Of a stretch of DNA of 64,000 nucleotides, positions 34,800 through 55,518 are shown one piece after another. The notes beneath the pieces are model-generated. The model was not told where the DNA came from, searched no databases, and was given only the letters and a program-made list of their open reading frames with translations. The translations under genes were made by a program, and so were the position numbers. How positions within the stretch are numbered: position 1 is the first letter of the stretch; the number at the start of each line of letters is the position of its first letter. Source of the stretch: Cylicocyclus nassatus (taxonomy: Eukaryota; Nematoda; Chromadorea; Rhabditida; Strongylidae); contig CATQJL010000316.1 in NCBI GenBank assembly GCA_958299035.1, positions 91,038,443-91,102,442 of the forward strand. The letters are read 5' to 3'.

Positions 34800-36342
34800 C
34801 AGTGCTGGACAAAATTATAGGTCCACTCTAAAAAATGCCATAACTCACTTTGTTGTCAATAAAATGTTCCAAAATTTGGTACAGCCGTGTGCTTGCCAGC
34901 TTACCAACGTTTATCAAAACGAGTCTCGTTTTCGTTGGGTTATCCAAGAAAAGATTAAAAATTTTGAAATAAGGGGGCTCGAAGGCTGGTCAAAATTATA
35001 GGTCCACCTGGAATTTTTACTGATGGAAGCATTTCCTAGCTTCCGAATGTTTTTAGGTAGGTACACCTTTAGAAGGGATAAACAGCTGCCTTAGTCAAGC
35101 TGTGTCGTACCTTCAAAAGAACCGATTATCTTTCTTGCCTTGAAAATGCTCTCACATGTATTTCGCCTCAGAAACGTGCTTTGAGTAGGAAATTTTGCGG
35201 TTTATAAACTGGATTGCAGGCGACGGGGTTTCATCTGCCTTTTGAATGCTTTTTGACGTGAGGATTGAGGAAAAAATCTGGCTTTTTGCTGATGCAAACC
35301 CGACATCGACTTAATCGGGAGCCTAAGCCTTAATTTCTGCCCTAAAACCCTTTATGCGTTACCATTATAACCTCAAGATATAGTAGAAGCATTTTGCACA
35401 AGAATAAATCTGTACGCCATACTCACAAGTGTTCACATAACTGCCCTTTGCTTCTTTTTCGAAATATGAGTTGTGCAGCGTAATGATGCTGTTACCCATT
35501 TCCAGAATAGCTTGCCAAGTGCCGCCTGTCTTAGATTTACAGTAACATTAACTAGATAGTGGATGCAGCTTGTATTGTATGTTAGCACATGCTTCTCCTG
35601 AAAAATTTGTTCAGAGCCACAATTAGCTGTGGTGCCTGTCGCAATCAGTTTCTACAGCGTGATTTCCGTAATTTACTTAGATGCTAGGATCTTCTTAAAG
35701 TTGTAACCATGGAATACGGACTTTCTTCGTATAAGCAATGCCTTTACTTTACTCAGTGCTTCTGAGGACATTGTAGAAAAATTGAAGGCAGAAATTTGAG
35801 CTCAGTATTGCAGTAATGTCGATGTCGGATTTGCTTCAGCAGCAAAAAGCCAGGTTTTTCCTTCAATGCTCACGTCAAAACGCATTTAGAACGTAAATGG
35901 AGCCCGTCGCCTGCAATTCAGTTGATAAACTGCAGAATTTCCTTCTTAAAGCACATTGCTGGGGCGAAATGCATGTGAAAGCATTTTCAAGGCAAAAAAC
36001 GCTTCTTTCGGTTCTTTTGTAGGTGCGACACAGCTTGACTAAGGCAGCTGTTTAACACGTCTGAATGTGTACGTACCTAAAAACATTCGGAAGCTAGGAA
36101 GTGCTTCCATCAGTAAAAATTCCAGGTGGACCTATAATTTTGACCAGCCATCAAGCCTGCTTTTTTTCATAATTTTGCATTTTTTCTTGAATAACCAAAC
36201 GAAAACGAGACCCTGATGAACGTTAGTAGGCTGGCAAGCCTACTAACGTTTATCAGGGCTGTACCAAATTATGGAACATTTTATTGACAACAGAGTGAGT
36301 TATGGCATTTTTAGAGTGGACCTATAATTTTGTCCAGCACTA
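34800..36342. mobile_element. Tc1/mariner-like element with ~540-bp inverted arms
   Basis: Both ends carry AGTGCTGGACAAAATTATAG inverted, and the right end abuts TA. The left arm (34800-35345) and right arm (about 35780-36342) stay alignable throughout, including an internal second copy of the AAATTATAGGTCCACCTGGA motif. The centre is about 435 bp. No transposase frame survives. Transcription across it would make a long hairpin RNA. Confidence 0.75.
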
Positions 36343-39203
36343 TACAATAGCGATGTGTTTCGCTCGGTTCTTTGTATTTCAATTTTTTGGTGTTATCAAA
36401 CAACCCACCATATGAGTTAGCCTAGAATAGATTATTGAAGGATCCTTACTTACCATAGTGCTTATCAAATTTGGAACATTCGTATACAAGATGCTCAACC
36501 AATGCTCACTGTTGATATTACTGGCTAGGCTGATATAGAACAAGTTTATGAAAGCTGTGATATTCTGAAGTTCATTTGGTCATCGTTAAAAGGGCCACAC
36601 ATCTTCACTTACTACAATGGCCTGCGTGATGAGCAAAGAATAAAAATGTTTTGCTGACGTTGTAGTCACTATTCTTTCCTTGACCAAAGATATAAGGACT
36701 AAGATATAAAGTAATAGAGATGGTACGCAGTAGATAGATCTCAGTCCCAATATGGTTATATTCTCTGTTACAATTTATCGAAGAACTTTCTTTTAGACAA
36801 AAACACCCACCTAACATTCGAGATGTAGTCGGTGACCACTAAGAAAGCAAGCGACAGTGGTTATAACTGACTTGTTTATGATTCAGAGTTGAATATCTTC
36901 TCTATCTAGAGCTACAGTAAATGCTTGTTTTGCAGCTGTTCACCATGCTTACTGAAAACTGCTTTACGTAAACACAAATTTCTCAGCAATCAAATTGTCT
37001 GTTTTCGTCAGTAAATGTTCATAGCGCAAGGAATATGCAAATCTGTCATCTTGCAACAAGTTATAGCTTGCATGATTGGAGCAAGCAATTGGCTGGCATT
37101 AAGAAGCAGAGAAACTTGAAGTATTACTGGTCAGAAAATGCAAGAGGGAAGTACTTTCTAAAGTAAAGCAAGCTCTACAAGTTGATGACTATCAAAATTA
37201 CGCATTAGCTATGAGTCACACAAAATTTGCAGCAGCTCAAGCTTGGTCACCCCGCAAAAATTGGATCTTCATCTTATAAGTTGAAAAATCTCCTATTCGA
37301 TCACAATGTAATAAATTGCGCACTTATTGTACTGCTTGCATGGTGGAAATAGACAAAAATGATGACAACTTCAACTCAAACATCTGGATGGCTATTCTTT
37401 ACGTAGAGTATAAGCCAAAATGAAGCCTTTAGCAACTTAGACCAGGCACAATGCTCCAAAGTTGTGCATGAATTATTGCTAGAGGTCTCATTTGGCTCAG
37501 TAAGAAAGAAATAAAATTCAGAAGCAAGTCAGAGATCAGCGTACTCACAAAGGGCGAGTGGCTGTACGCGGGCTGCTAGGGACAACCATTAATGAATGAG
37601 GGGACGAAACCTCTAAATTCGCCGCGACTCGTGGTGAGGGAGGTCATATGACTTGGCAAAAACAAATATCATTTGTTGAATCAAAGCCTTATTTCTTGTT
37701 TAGGGTGAATCCCATATCGTCAACATAAAGTAATCCCCCAAAAATTTCGATTTCTCCCCTTATTTCATATACCTACTGTAACCCTCACTGCGACGTCAGA
37801 ATTTCGGAGAGGCACCATGTTAAAGAAGAATAAAGTTACTGGAAAAGTTGCAAAACTTATTTTCCTACCCAATAATAGTGATCCTCGTGGTCAAGTTATC
37901 CTTTTCTCTGAGAAAAAGAACTGATTACCCATGTTGATAGTATACAAGCAGCATACTGGTCGCTAACATCGTTATATGCATCAATACTATATAGTATTTG
38001 GCATAGCCACTTTTTGTATGTTTGCCCAAAAAGGGAAGGAGTCATGGAATCTAAAGCAAACTTGGCAAACATAATGTATGTATGGTGTAGGGCATGTGTT
38101 AATAAGCCCTTTTGTTCGGAGCAACGAGCTACCCCTATTGAATTATTGATTTTAGCGGTTTTTCTTTGGAAATTTTTTTGTGTTCGATCAAAAAGGTTAA
38201 AAGGAGTTATAGAATTTGATCAAAATTTGGCATACATAATGTATGAGGAGGTGTGTTAACACATTGACGACAATGTGACCCACATGGTGGGTCATGCAAT
38301 GACTGTGGTTTTAGAAGTTCTTTTACGCTTTATTCCTAGGAATTACTTCCGCGTTTCTTAGCTGCTTCTCAAAATCATTGTAGGGATACTACAGATGACG
38401 GCCTGCTTGATTTCACCTAAAAATACTCAACTTACAAAATACTCAATACAAAATACTGTAGAAGGCACTGTCCCACAAGGCAGACAGCCAAAAATGCACG
38501 GTGTCCATACCTTCGATAGTCTAGAGACAGGGCGCCAAAAGTGAAGGTTGTTTGAACATCTGACGTCACAAATGGAGAAGGTTGTTCAAAGAAGATCAGA
38601 GAAGAGAATATGACGTAAAACAGACATAAAAAGCAAAAGAAACGGCTGTAAACCGGATAAAAACGCTGCAATAAGATTTGAAATCTTTCATTTGGCGGCT
38701 TTACAGAGTGCATGTTTTCGCTCCAGGACCAGCAATTCGCAACACGGGGTTTTGATTTTTGATGCATCCTTTAAATTTTACCCCCGCGCCGTCCCTCTTG
38801 TACCCTGCGACATTGTCTAGATTCTTCCGCTCATCATTCTGAGCAAGTATCGTCCAAGCTGGATAAAATTCGTTGCGAAACTACTGAAAAAGAATAAGGT
38901 AAAGAAAAACGCATTTTTTAGTAATTTTCACAAAAAAAGCGGCATAAGCAAAGAAATAAGCTCGGCGACGTTGTCTACATTATAGACAGAAACAAGACCT
39001 ATCGACTACACAAAGAAACTGCGTGAAAAGAGTCAAACTAGGAGAAAAACGAGAGATTTTCAAAAACAAGGTTTTTGCCGGTTTTCTTGTTTGAATCATA
39101 AAAAGGAGTCCTGCGACGTTGTCAGCGTGAAAATAGAGATCAAGAGCTTCAAAATGATATATAGCTTGCTAAAACTGGGTTCGAAACAGCGAAGAAAAGG
39201 GTA
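36343..39203. other. No gene recognised
   Basis: AT-rich. The longest frame is 38432-38767 on the minus strand (111 aa) with hydrophobic stretches but no recognised family or splice support. CTGCGACRTTGTC motifs recur at about 38807, 38966 and 39112, with an inverse near 39390, suggesting an old repeat. Confidence 0.4.
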
Positions 39204-39317
39204 CCAGAGCCAAATGCCCCGCGCCCCGCTCATGGGGTAGCGAGGTAGCGCGCAGCGCGCGGAGACGCAGACGAGCAGCGGAGAGAGACCAGAGCCGGCG
39301 GGGCATTTGGCTCTGGT
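39204..39317. repeat. Inverted repeat with GC-rich loop
   Basis: ACCAGAGCCAAATGCCCCGC is mirrored by GCGGGGCATTTGGCTCTGGT. The ~75-base loop is GC-rich and contains a third partial copy (ACCAGAGCC). Confidence 0.8.
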
Positions 39318-39714
39318 CATTGATCTCCGCGGGGTCATAACGAAACCCTATAATATTATATATCGTTGTGATCCTCATGACACGGCCAGGGGCACTGACA
39401 ACGTCGCGGGTCTTGAATCTCACTCCATAACGAGATAGACTAGCATTTATGTAGCGACTCTCTGCGCAAGATTTCAGCGCAGTTTCTCGTTTTTGTTGAA
39501 CTCCAGCGGCTTTCATGAACCTCCAACGCTCAATCGCAGTCTATAGAAAGGTTAACTGATAAGTTTTATCTCAATTTCTAACTGAATTTTTGAAGAAAAA
39601 CCCTCTTTTCAGCAAAAAAGGCCATGAAAACGCAATCTTTCGGTTTTTTGAGCTTTTCTTTGGATGTCATTACTATATTTGCCTCATTCACATTCATCCT
39701 TAAATAGTTAGTCA

Positions 39715-39751
39715 TTAGTTATGTCATAATATCCGGGGCTTCGCCCCGGAT
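39715..39751 (-). repeat. GC hairpin, possibly the 3' end of another Helitron
   Basis: ATCCGGGGC/GCCCCGGAT is a perfect hairpin. On the minus strand it is followed after about a dozen bases by CTAA|T, which fits a Helitron terminus, but no matching TC start was found. Confidence 0.3.
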
Positions 39752-40191
39752 GACTTGTACTCCTCTCCAGGTGAAGGTTGTGTCCTCTCATGACACTCAA
39801 AGTGAAGGTTACCAGAGTACGTGGCTCTATGTATCGAAGGTATGACGCTGTCGTCAACGTGTTAACAAGCCTTTTTTCGGGATACACATTTGCTCCTAGC
39901 AATTTATTGATTCATTCAATTTTTGCTCAGCAAATTTTTTCCGCCTTAAATAATAGAAGAAGTTTAAATTCACCTAGAGACGCATGTGTTCTGAACACCG
40001 ATGGATAGTGCAGGCTACCTTTCGCGGCAATTTGCTGCGCGTTCTATTGTTTTTACTAAGATTCGGCTTCAAAGGAAAATGTCTTATCAGCAACTTTAAT
40101 CCAATTTCGCCGGATAGCTAGACAAGAGGGTTCAGCTAATTTCATTCACGCGTTTGATGCAAAGCGTGTTTTTATAAGTTACTAGTTGGCA

Positions 40192-40478
40192 AATCCAGCT
40201 CCGCCCGGCCCTGTCAATAGCATATTTGTAATCAGCATTCTCGATTACCCCCCTGTGCCAACTCCCAGCCCTGTAGCTCAAATTTTGCAAAAAATCGATA
40301 AAATCGATATCAATCGATGACGAAAAGGAGCCTATGACACGCTTCTTGCCCCGAAGTGTATGTGTGCCAAGTTTGGTCCAAATCGGTTCACAAATAAAAA
40401 TTTCTATTCCGCACATACGTACAGACAGACAGACAGACATACATATGTACAAACACACATTCAGCTTTATATATAAGA
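40192..40478 (-). mobile_element. Non-autonomous Helitron, copy 4
   Basis: On the minus strand it starts A|TCTTATATATAAAGCTGAAT at 40478 and ends AACTAG|T at 40192. It is 287 bp, the shortest copy. The long frame 40132-40626 crosses it and is not a gene. Confidence 0.85.
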
Positions 40479-41060
40479 TTTTGTTCAAAACATGCCAACT
40501 GCTGCTATCGATTGATTGATTTTTGCAGTTTTTGCCTAAAAAAAATTTTGCCAGCCCAAAATGTTTGAGAAAATCATGGGGTCTGAACCGAACTGCGTAC
40601 GTGAGCTTCGGGGCGGACGGGTTCACTAAGCTTTTATCAAAAAAAAAACTATTGTCGCTTTTGATTCGTTGACCGTTATTTGCTTAGCACTTTTGTTATG
40701 ACTGGCCCAGAATGCTAGAAAAAAAAGCTATGAGATCTGAACCAGACTTCGCATACATAAATTTCTGAACGGGTCTGTTGTTAATAAGCTGTTTTCACTA
40801 ATATAGGCTAAATCGATTTACTAATTTTTTCTTACTTTACGCTTTTGGGGCAAAAAATCAGCGAGAAGGAAAGGATAGGTAGGCATGGTTATTACGAATA
40901 CAATATCTATTGCTCTAATTATTACTTTCTTCATTTATTAATTTTTGTATCTAGGCAATCTCAATGACTGACTGATACTTGACTATGCACTAATCCCTCT
41001 CTCAGCAAAAAACATTGACCAGCTTAGTTCATCTACGAAATCAGAAAAGTCACTTACCCA
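40479..41060. other. No gene recognised
   Basis: AT-rich, nothing seen. Confidence 0.5.
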
Positions 41061-41300
41061 CAACTCAGACAATTCACCGGAACTTCCGCAGGACAAGCAG
41101 AACTTGCAGCATTTCCGCAGCACTTTCTTAACCATTGAGAAAGTGCAGGCTCCAAAATGCGAGGTTTCCGCAGGAAGTTGACGTCACAGCGATCGTAAAC
41201 CGGAACTTCCGCTTCACTTTCCATAAAACGCTGCGAAAGTGCAGTGAGACCCGTAAGGTTTCCGCAGCATTTTGACCTGCCAGCATTTCCACAGGATTTT
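41061..41300. repeat. GC-rich repeat rich in GGAACTTCCGCAG
   Basis: Starts ACTCAGACAATTCACCGGAA and carries repeated TTTCCGCAGCA and its inverse. A related block at 44535-44720 ends with the inverse of this start (TTCCGGCCAGTTGTCTGAG), so both belong to one family. Overlapping frames on the minus strand come from the repeat. Confidence 0.55.
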
Positions 41301-41599
41301 GAGAGCGCATGCATTCGTGATTGCGAAATAGCGAACGCAACATCAACAGCGCATGGCGCATTCTTTTCTTTCATACTGTTTCGCTTCTGTTCCTCCTCTT
41401 TTCTTTCTCTTTTTTCTTTCTTTCTTCAATGTTGGAGTAAGTAAACCTATACTCATCCATATTTTAAGTATTCCTTTAGGCATCGGTGCAGGTGTGTACA
41501 ACCATCACCAAGCTGCTGGAGTGCTGGAAAAGGACTCAAGGAGGGACTTCATTTGACAACGCCCTTGTTCAGGTATGTCGAACTTCTTTGCTTTATGTG

Positions 41600-43000
41600 C
41601 TTTGATTGAAATAATAACGCAAGTAAACTGTAGAAAATATGCACTGGGTCTAAATAAAGCAGAAGTAATTAGGTAGAAATATATCAAAACAAGGGGGGGG
41701 GGAGAATAATGGGTCGCCGAAGTTTGCAAAGTGATCTACAAGCTTTTGGTGAATATTGAAATATTTTCAAAAATTTCCAGATTCAAAGTATTAGTTTTTG
41801 ATAAGCAATTTTGATTTTCGTAGAAAATTGGATCAACTCGGTATTACGAAAATTAAAATTATTCTCGATTGGCACGAATTTCTCTCAACTAAAAAGAGAA
41901 GATCACCAAACCCATGTTCACATGACTTTCCCGTCTTTTCTGTGACGTTTTTGGGGTTCTTGAGCATCAAAATTGCAAAACTGAAGTAATTCTCTTTATT
42001 TGCTTCTAAGTCTCATTCTTTTTTGTTTTTGGAAAAGACACTATAGTAAAGAACATAATTTTTTTCTATCGAATAATACTTCCAGTTTTGGTGTCCATGC
42101 TTGAAAAATGCCAATCTTGAGTAATTTTTTTAATTGCTCCTAACTCGCGAACTTTCTTAAGCCAATTCATGGCAGAGATACACTTGTAAAGAAAATGATT
42201 TCCTCTCTTAGATGAATATGAACTCAAAGAGATCCATCGAGTCGAAAGGAAATAATGATTTTTTTGAAAAACTGGCGAACGTACTTTTGGTCCCTCCTAA
42301 TAGTTGTGGACAATTTTCGAAGGAGCTGTGCTAAAAGAAATCGAGGTGGTACGAAAATTATACCGCAAAAGTTCAACCATTCCTGTCATTTCTTCTGCTG
42401 GAAGTGACCACACACCCACGAATCCAAAAGTTTCAATCCCTCCCTTCCCTCCCTTAAATAAATTTCTCGCGCCGCCATTGCTTTTCGTGTGTCTATTCTT
42501 TTCTACTCCTTTATGCTTTTGATTTTCAAATCTTTTCCCGCTCACAATACCGCACACATCACAAAATAATAATTTTTGGTTAGAGATAAAAATTCGAAAC
42601 TTACGATTTGATATAATGACTCGAGAAATTCGAAATTGAAATTTTTAAATAATAGTGTATGATCAAATAAAGTAGAAATAATGTGGTAGAAATATATCAA
42701 AAGAAAGGAGCGGGGCATAATGGGTCTCAAGAGTATTCATAGTAGTCTGCGACTGTAGATGAAAGGTCAAAGCTCTTCTAAACTCTAACTTCTGTAGTTT
42801 GTCTAGGCAGTTTCCGAAGGTGTGGCTCACTCCACGCACTTTTTTGCTGAAAAAAATCGAGGGCGTACAAAAACTGGAACCACGAAAAGTCAACCATTCC
42901 CAAACTTCCCTTTGTTCGGTTGCTCATGCCTACAAACCCAAATAGTTTTTTTTGTCTCCCCCCCCCCCCTTGAAAAAGTTTCTTGCACCGTCACTGCTTT
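41600..43000. repeat. Diverged direct repeats (local duplication)
   Basis: GTAGAAATATATCAAAA...ATAATGGGTC occurs at about 41672 and 42685. AATCGAGGTGGTACGAAAAT with CAACCATTCC and a C-rich tract occurs at about 42340 and again at about 42855 (AATCGAGGGCGTACAAAAAC). Together these suggest an old duplication of a segment of roughly 0.5-1 kb. No gene was recognised. Confidence 0.5.
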
Positions 43001-44534
43001 AATGTATCTATCCTTCTCCACTCCTCTGTTTTTGCTGTTTCAAATGTTTTTCCCTCTCCCAAATACTTCCTACATCTTCAACGGATCTGCACATTTATTT
43101 TCTAATTCATTTTCACTAGTACCTACCTGAAATACCTTTCAATGAAAGCAAGCTCCAGAGAGAAGCCGGACAAGAAATTTACTCCATTCTCAAAATTTCT
43201 GCGTTTGGTCGCAAAACTGAAACTCGCAACGGAAATCGGAGCATTATAGGTTTTATAGCCTGCTGTTTCTGACTGTGCCAAGTTTGCGCTGATTGAACTT
43301 CTTTATGAAAAGTTATGATTTTCGAAGCAAATGCCAAAAAATCATATTTACTCTTTTTTACGGCTTCCTCAAAAATTATAACCCTGTTAAGAGACGTTCA
43401 ATCAGCGCAATCTTTGTACACTCAAAAAGAGTAGGTAATTATAGCTATGATACCGATTGCTCCAATTTTCTGCAAGCAGATTTTTGCGATCAAACATGGG
43501 GAATATTGAAATAGAGTAATTTTCTTCACCGACTCCGATCTCTGGAGCTATCAAAAAGTGCCTCACGTACCAATAGAAAGCATGTCTTCTTTCAAAAAAA
43601 CATGTGCAGATAGGATTTGAAGGAAGAAAGATTCGAATTTTTGAAAAGGATGGGGACGAGCTTTTGCTTCATTAGTATTATTTTCCAAGCAATAATTTAT
43701 GAATCAACAATAATTTATAATAACTTTTACTAACACATACCTGCCTTAGAGTCTGACACATACCTGTTTTGTGTGGAAAATGCTGGAATATCAGATTGAA
43801 ACAAAAGTTCTGTTGCTCCAAATTTAAAAATTCCAAAAAATTCAGGTCGAAGTAAAGCTTGATTTTTGCAGAAAACTCTTGTGATTTTCAAATCTGTCGC
43901 AGAGCTTCTCTTGTTGAGATTTCGAAATTTCCCAAAATTCCAAATAAATCGTCCAAATTCGCTCCTGTTTCTTGGCGAAGAAGTTGCAAATTGGAATGCG
44001 GCAAGGCACAATTTACATCAAGAAGTTTCAATTACTCATTACAGGAAGGAAGGAAGGCCGATGCCGGCTTCAGTCGCGCGGACAAGGTCAAATGACACCC
44101 GATAAGGGACCATCTTCCCTTTGAAGCGCATATTATCCTTTGTGAATGAGATTGTTATTTTTTATCTTATTCTTCCATTATTTTTTACTCTTTCATCAGT
44201 ATAACATTGCTTTTTAATTCCTAATATCTGCCGATTTTTTCCAACCTTATTCGGTTCTGCGTATATACTCAAATACTTCTGTGATTTTATGTACATATAT
44301 TTATTTATATGATCTGTTAATTTGCAATTATCAACTTCGGCCTGTTGTGATTCTATGGTATCTGCATAAAACAATACACTGTGCCATTTGCTTTCTCAAT
44401 AAAACTATCTCGCTGTCTACCTCTCTTATCATCTAGAGAGTCTAGAGGAATTTCCACATCAAAGGAATAATGCCTTAGTAAAAAGGGAAAACCTAGTATT
44501 GGAAAAGAAATCTAGTACCAAAAAGGAGGCTTGA
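43001..44534. other. No gene recognised
   Basis: Frames on both strands at 43730-44105 overlap each other and carry no identifiable content. Confidence 0.5.
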
Positions 44535-44634
44535 TATGGAAGAAACGGACCACGAATTAAAAGTGAAAACCGCAAAGTGCTGCGGAACTCCAAACAAAGT
44601 GCTGCGGAAACCCTGTACCCAGAGATTGCAGCGT

Positions 44635-44700
44635 TTCCGCAGCGCTTTCGCAGGATTTCCGCCGGGTTACCTGCGGAAATCCTGCGAAAGCGCTGCGGAA
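44635..44700. repeat. Perfect palindrome, 28-bp arms
   Basis: TTCCGCAGCGCTTTCGCAGG... at 44635-44662 is exactly inverted at 44673-44700 around a 10-base loop (CGGGTTACCT). It lies within the GC-rich repeat family also seen at 41061-41300. Confidence 0.9.
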
Positions 44701-44904
44701 GTTCCGGCCAGTTGTCTGAGAAGATCAAACATGACCACCAAATCAATCCAATGACAGTCAACACCCTCATATCCTTCCCCCCTCACGTACTGTACCTCCT
44801 TTGAATGCTTCCACTTCCAAAACCGTGATACCGTCATTCACCCCTTACAGCATGAGACACATCCAGCCCTTCTAGTTGTTGACTGTGCATTGTTGCTTAG
44901 AATA

Positions 44905-45168
44905 TTAACTCAAGTTCAACTGAGAGACAAACATCCTCGAACCAATAGGTTTAGCCGGTGTTTCGGGCAAACTCACAGATTCGTTAGCAAATTCTGGCAT
45001 TTGCACAATACAGAGTGGAACGAAAGATATACGAGGCAGCGAAGCTGCCGAGTAAGCCAAACCTCCGCGTAGCGGCAGAAAGCGGCTGGTATCAACATAT
45101 TCAAAGAACTTCGCATCAAAGTTTGCCTTATTGTATATTTCAAAAGGAGTAGCATCTGCTGCAGTCAT
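44905..45168 (-). CDS. Small unidentified protein gene (87 aa, or 68 aa if spliced)
   Basis: The ATG at 45168 opens a frame of 87 codons with mixed, protein-like composition (FEIYNKANFDAKFFEYVDTS, then LPLRGGLAYSAASLPRISFV). A TATAAATA motif lies about 60 bp upstream (45229-45236). A donor GTGAGT at 44976 and an acceptor TCTCTCAG at about 44920 define a 57-bp segment that is a multiple of three without stops, so both an unspliced 87-aa and a spliced 68-aa product are possible. No signal peptide or known domain. It may also be only part of a larger gene. Confidence 0.35.
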   Translation of the reverse strand: MTAADATPFEIYNKANFDAKFFEYVDTSRFLPLRGGLAYSAASLPRISFVPLCIVQMPEFANESVSLPETPAKPIGSRMFVSQLNLS

Positions 45169-45260
45169 TCAGTTGAGAATCAGCAGGACAACAACTTGAC
45201 TTGATGAACCGAATAATCGGAAAATGAATATTTATAATACATTTTTACACTGCTGTTGCT

Positions 45261-45587
45261 ATGAAAATCTGCACCTCGACTTTCTTTAGTGGCACATACT
45301 TGACATTTTACGCCGACATTGTGCTGCGAAAAAAGAAACACAAAGGTTCTTTTTCTAGTGAAAAGCTTTATGCAGAAGTGAAATTATGGAGAAGTATTTC
45401 TACTTATCAAAAATTCGATGTTGGAAGCACGTTGCTCGTTCAATCAATGCTCGACCGCAGAAGATTACATCGGCAACTGTTCTTGGCCAACAATCACAAT
45501 CTTAATCACGTTACATTTTACATATCTTCCAGAAACTGTTGTAGTTGTGCTTATCTCAACTTGATTCCAATATTTTCAGAAGCATAA
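45261..45587 (+). CDS. Unsupported 108-aa open frame
   Basis: ATG-started frame with basic and cysteine-containing parts, just downstream of the same TA-rich spot that could serve the divergent 45168 gene. No domain, signal peptide or splice structure was found. Listed because of its length in AT-rich DNA. Confidence 0.18.
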   Translation: MKICTSTFFSGTYLTFYADIVLRKKKHKGSFSSEKLYAEVKLWRSISTYQKFDVGSTLLVQSMLDRRRLHRQLFLANNHNLNHVTFYISSRNCCSCAYLNLIPIFSEA

Positions 45588-46222
45588 TCACTTAGGCGCA
45601 AAAGATCACTAAAGAGCTTTCTCATGAAAAATTCAGCATAGCACGTGGAAGACCCGTGTTCTCAAAAGTCTCACCTTTATCTTATCGAATGGCGACCATT
45701 GATCAAAAATAAGACCGAAACCAACTTTGATAGACTAGCTCTTTGTCAAAAATGCTTCATTTCCTAGCATAAAGTGCTTTTCGATAAGATACATAATTTG
45801 TATAGTCGCTTTTGATGATTTTCCGAATTAAGATAACTCTTGTTATCCATCACGAAGTGTGAAAATTTTTCGTAAAGACTCAAATATTTTCGGAACAAGT
45901 TTGAAACTTGCTTTATTCTCGTCTTTGTGCTCGTTTTTATTTCTTATAATTGCAGCTTTGAACGAGAACCCAAAGCTATTTGACTGCTTTGGTGTATCTA
46001 TTATTTTTGTGGACATGGGTCCTATGAGAAAAAAAAGAATGGTTTGGTCTTGCTGTGCCAAACAGGTTTCTATGCTGGCAATAATCCAGGTTTAGACAAA
46101 ATGGGATTTAAAAACTAGTGAAAACAGTATTTTCTAGGGAATATCGCGACTCGCATAGAATAGATAGATTTGCTACAAAAAAGCATTGAAGTGTTTTGTA
46201 AGCTGCATTTGATTTCGATTTC
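45588..46222. other. 5' flank of the glucosidase gene
   Basis: No gene recognised. ATTTCGATTTCAG at 46212-46224 is a good trans-splice acceptor 8 bases before the glucosidase ATG. Confidence 0.45.
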
Positions 46223-46232
46223 AGTGCCTGTA

Positions 46233-54194
<7,962 letters not shown>

Positions 54195-54731
54195 TATCAT
54201 CTGCAAATTCTTTGATAAAAATTCCAAAACTTCCTCATCTCCATATGCTCTGTCAGTTATGACAACTAACTTCTAGTATTTATAACATCGTTAGAAAGTC
54301 ACATAGAGTTTTCAGAAGAAAGAGATTTTTTTGTTTCGACCACATCTCCAAGTTGCTCTGCATTCTGATATAAACAGACAATTTTTCTAATTTTTTTTAT
54401 GTATTAGGTTGTCAAGAAAATAATATCTTCTTTAATTTCTGCATATGCAGTTCTATACTGCAAGCCTAAATAAGTATAACTGTAGATTTAGCCCATTCCA
54501 GCGATAGTTTTTGAACATATCGAATTCGGAATTTTTCCTTTCAGTTTCTTTGCTAAAATTGACATTTATCGAATAATACCGCTCGGAATAGGCTGAAAAC
54601 GTACAGTTATGCTTACCTAGGCTTGTAGTTTAGAACTATGTATGCAAAAAGGGCTCAGCATTGCTTTGAGAAAATCAAAGAAACTTTCATTTTCTCACTA
54701 GTCAAGGAAAAAATACAGCAGTCACACATAT

Positions 54732-54987
54732 CAGTGGCGTACCCAGGATTTCGGCTCGGGGGGGGGGGGGCGACAAAGATTTTCTTCTAATGAAGATGCG
54801 TGGCGTCAGCCACGCACTCCTAAAATTTTTTTGATGTGTTTCCCAAAATTTTTCCGGGCCCCTGACCCCAGTAAAAACAAGTCCTCTGCACATTTTTATA
54901 ACACATTTAAATAACTTCCAAAAATTTCGCGACCCATTCTCGCGTCCCCCCCCCCCCCGCCTCCCCCCCCCCCTCGGTACGCCACTG
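54732..54987. mobile_element. hAT MITE of a second family (CAGTGGCGTA ends)
   Basis: Ends CAGTGGCGTACCCAGGATTT and CGGTACGCCACTG with a perfect 8-bp duplication ACACATAT (54724-54731, 54988-54995). It carries long G and C runs next to the ends. It is unrelated to family A. Confidence 0.88.
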
Positions 54988-54995
54988 ACACATAT

Positions 54996-55518
54996 GGATA
55001 TCAGATATCGGAAGTATCGACGTGAGCGAGTGGGAGATCCGTAGAAATTATTTGGACGAAGATCTGATTTTTTTCGATTTTTTGAGCATTTGGAAATCTT
55101 TAGATTTTGAGTTCGAACTCTCTGTGGATTGAGCTTGGCGCAAAATCATGAACGTGATCTTGTAGAGCTTGATTTGCTCTAGCGAACAGTACCCCTTACC
55201 TTTGTTGGGTTGAGTCTCTTTGCTTTGTTGAAGCAAGCAAATATAATAAAAACCGACATTATTTTCTTGACAACCTAATAGAACTTCGTCTATAATGCTG
55301 AGCTATTTATGCCTTAACTACCATCAGAAGTAATCTTCTGACTTTAGCTACGCACTCCGAGAAAATTTTCCGGATGTTACCCAAGACTTTTGCGGGCCCA
55401 TAACCCATCAGGAAAAGTGTTGCATTGCGGCAGCCATGCCTTCCAAATAAATTTTTCACAAGGACGATTTGATTTTTCTAAAAACCCCAAATTGCGTTGA
55501 TCATTTCCGATTAAAAAC
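54996..55518. other. No gene recognised
   Basis: Only short frames. A TTGTCAAGAAAATAATATYTT motif near 54410 is found inverted near 55260-55280, so 54.4-55.28 kb may be the remains of one larger inverted-repeat element. Confidence 0.35.

Noticed and set aside
40132..40626. 164-aa minus-strand frame
   Set aside because: Most of it is Helitron copy 4, including the CTGT microsatellite translated as VCLYICMSVC-like repeats.
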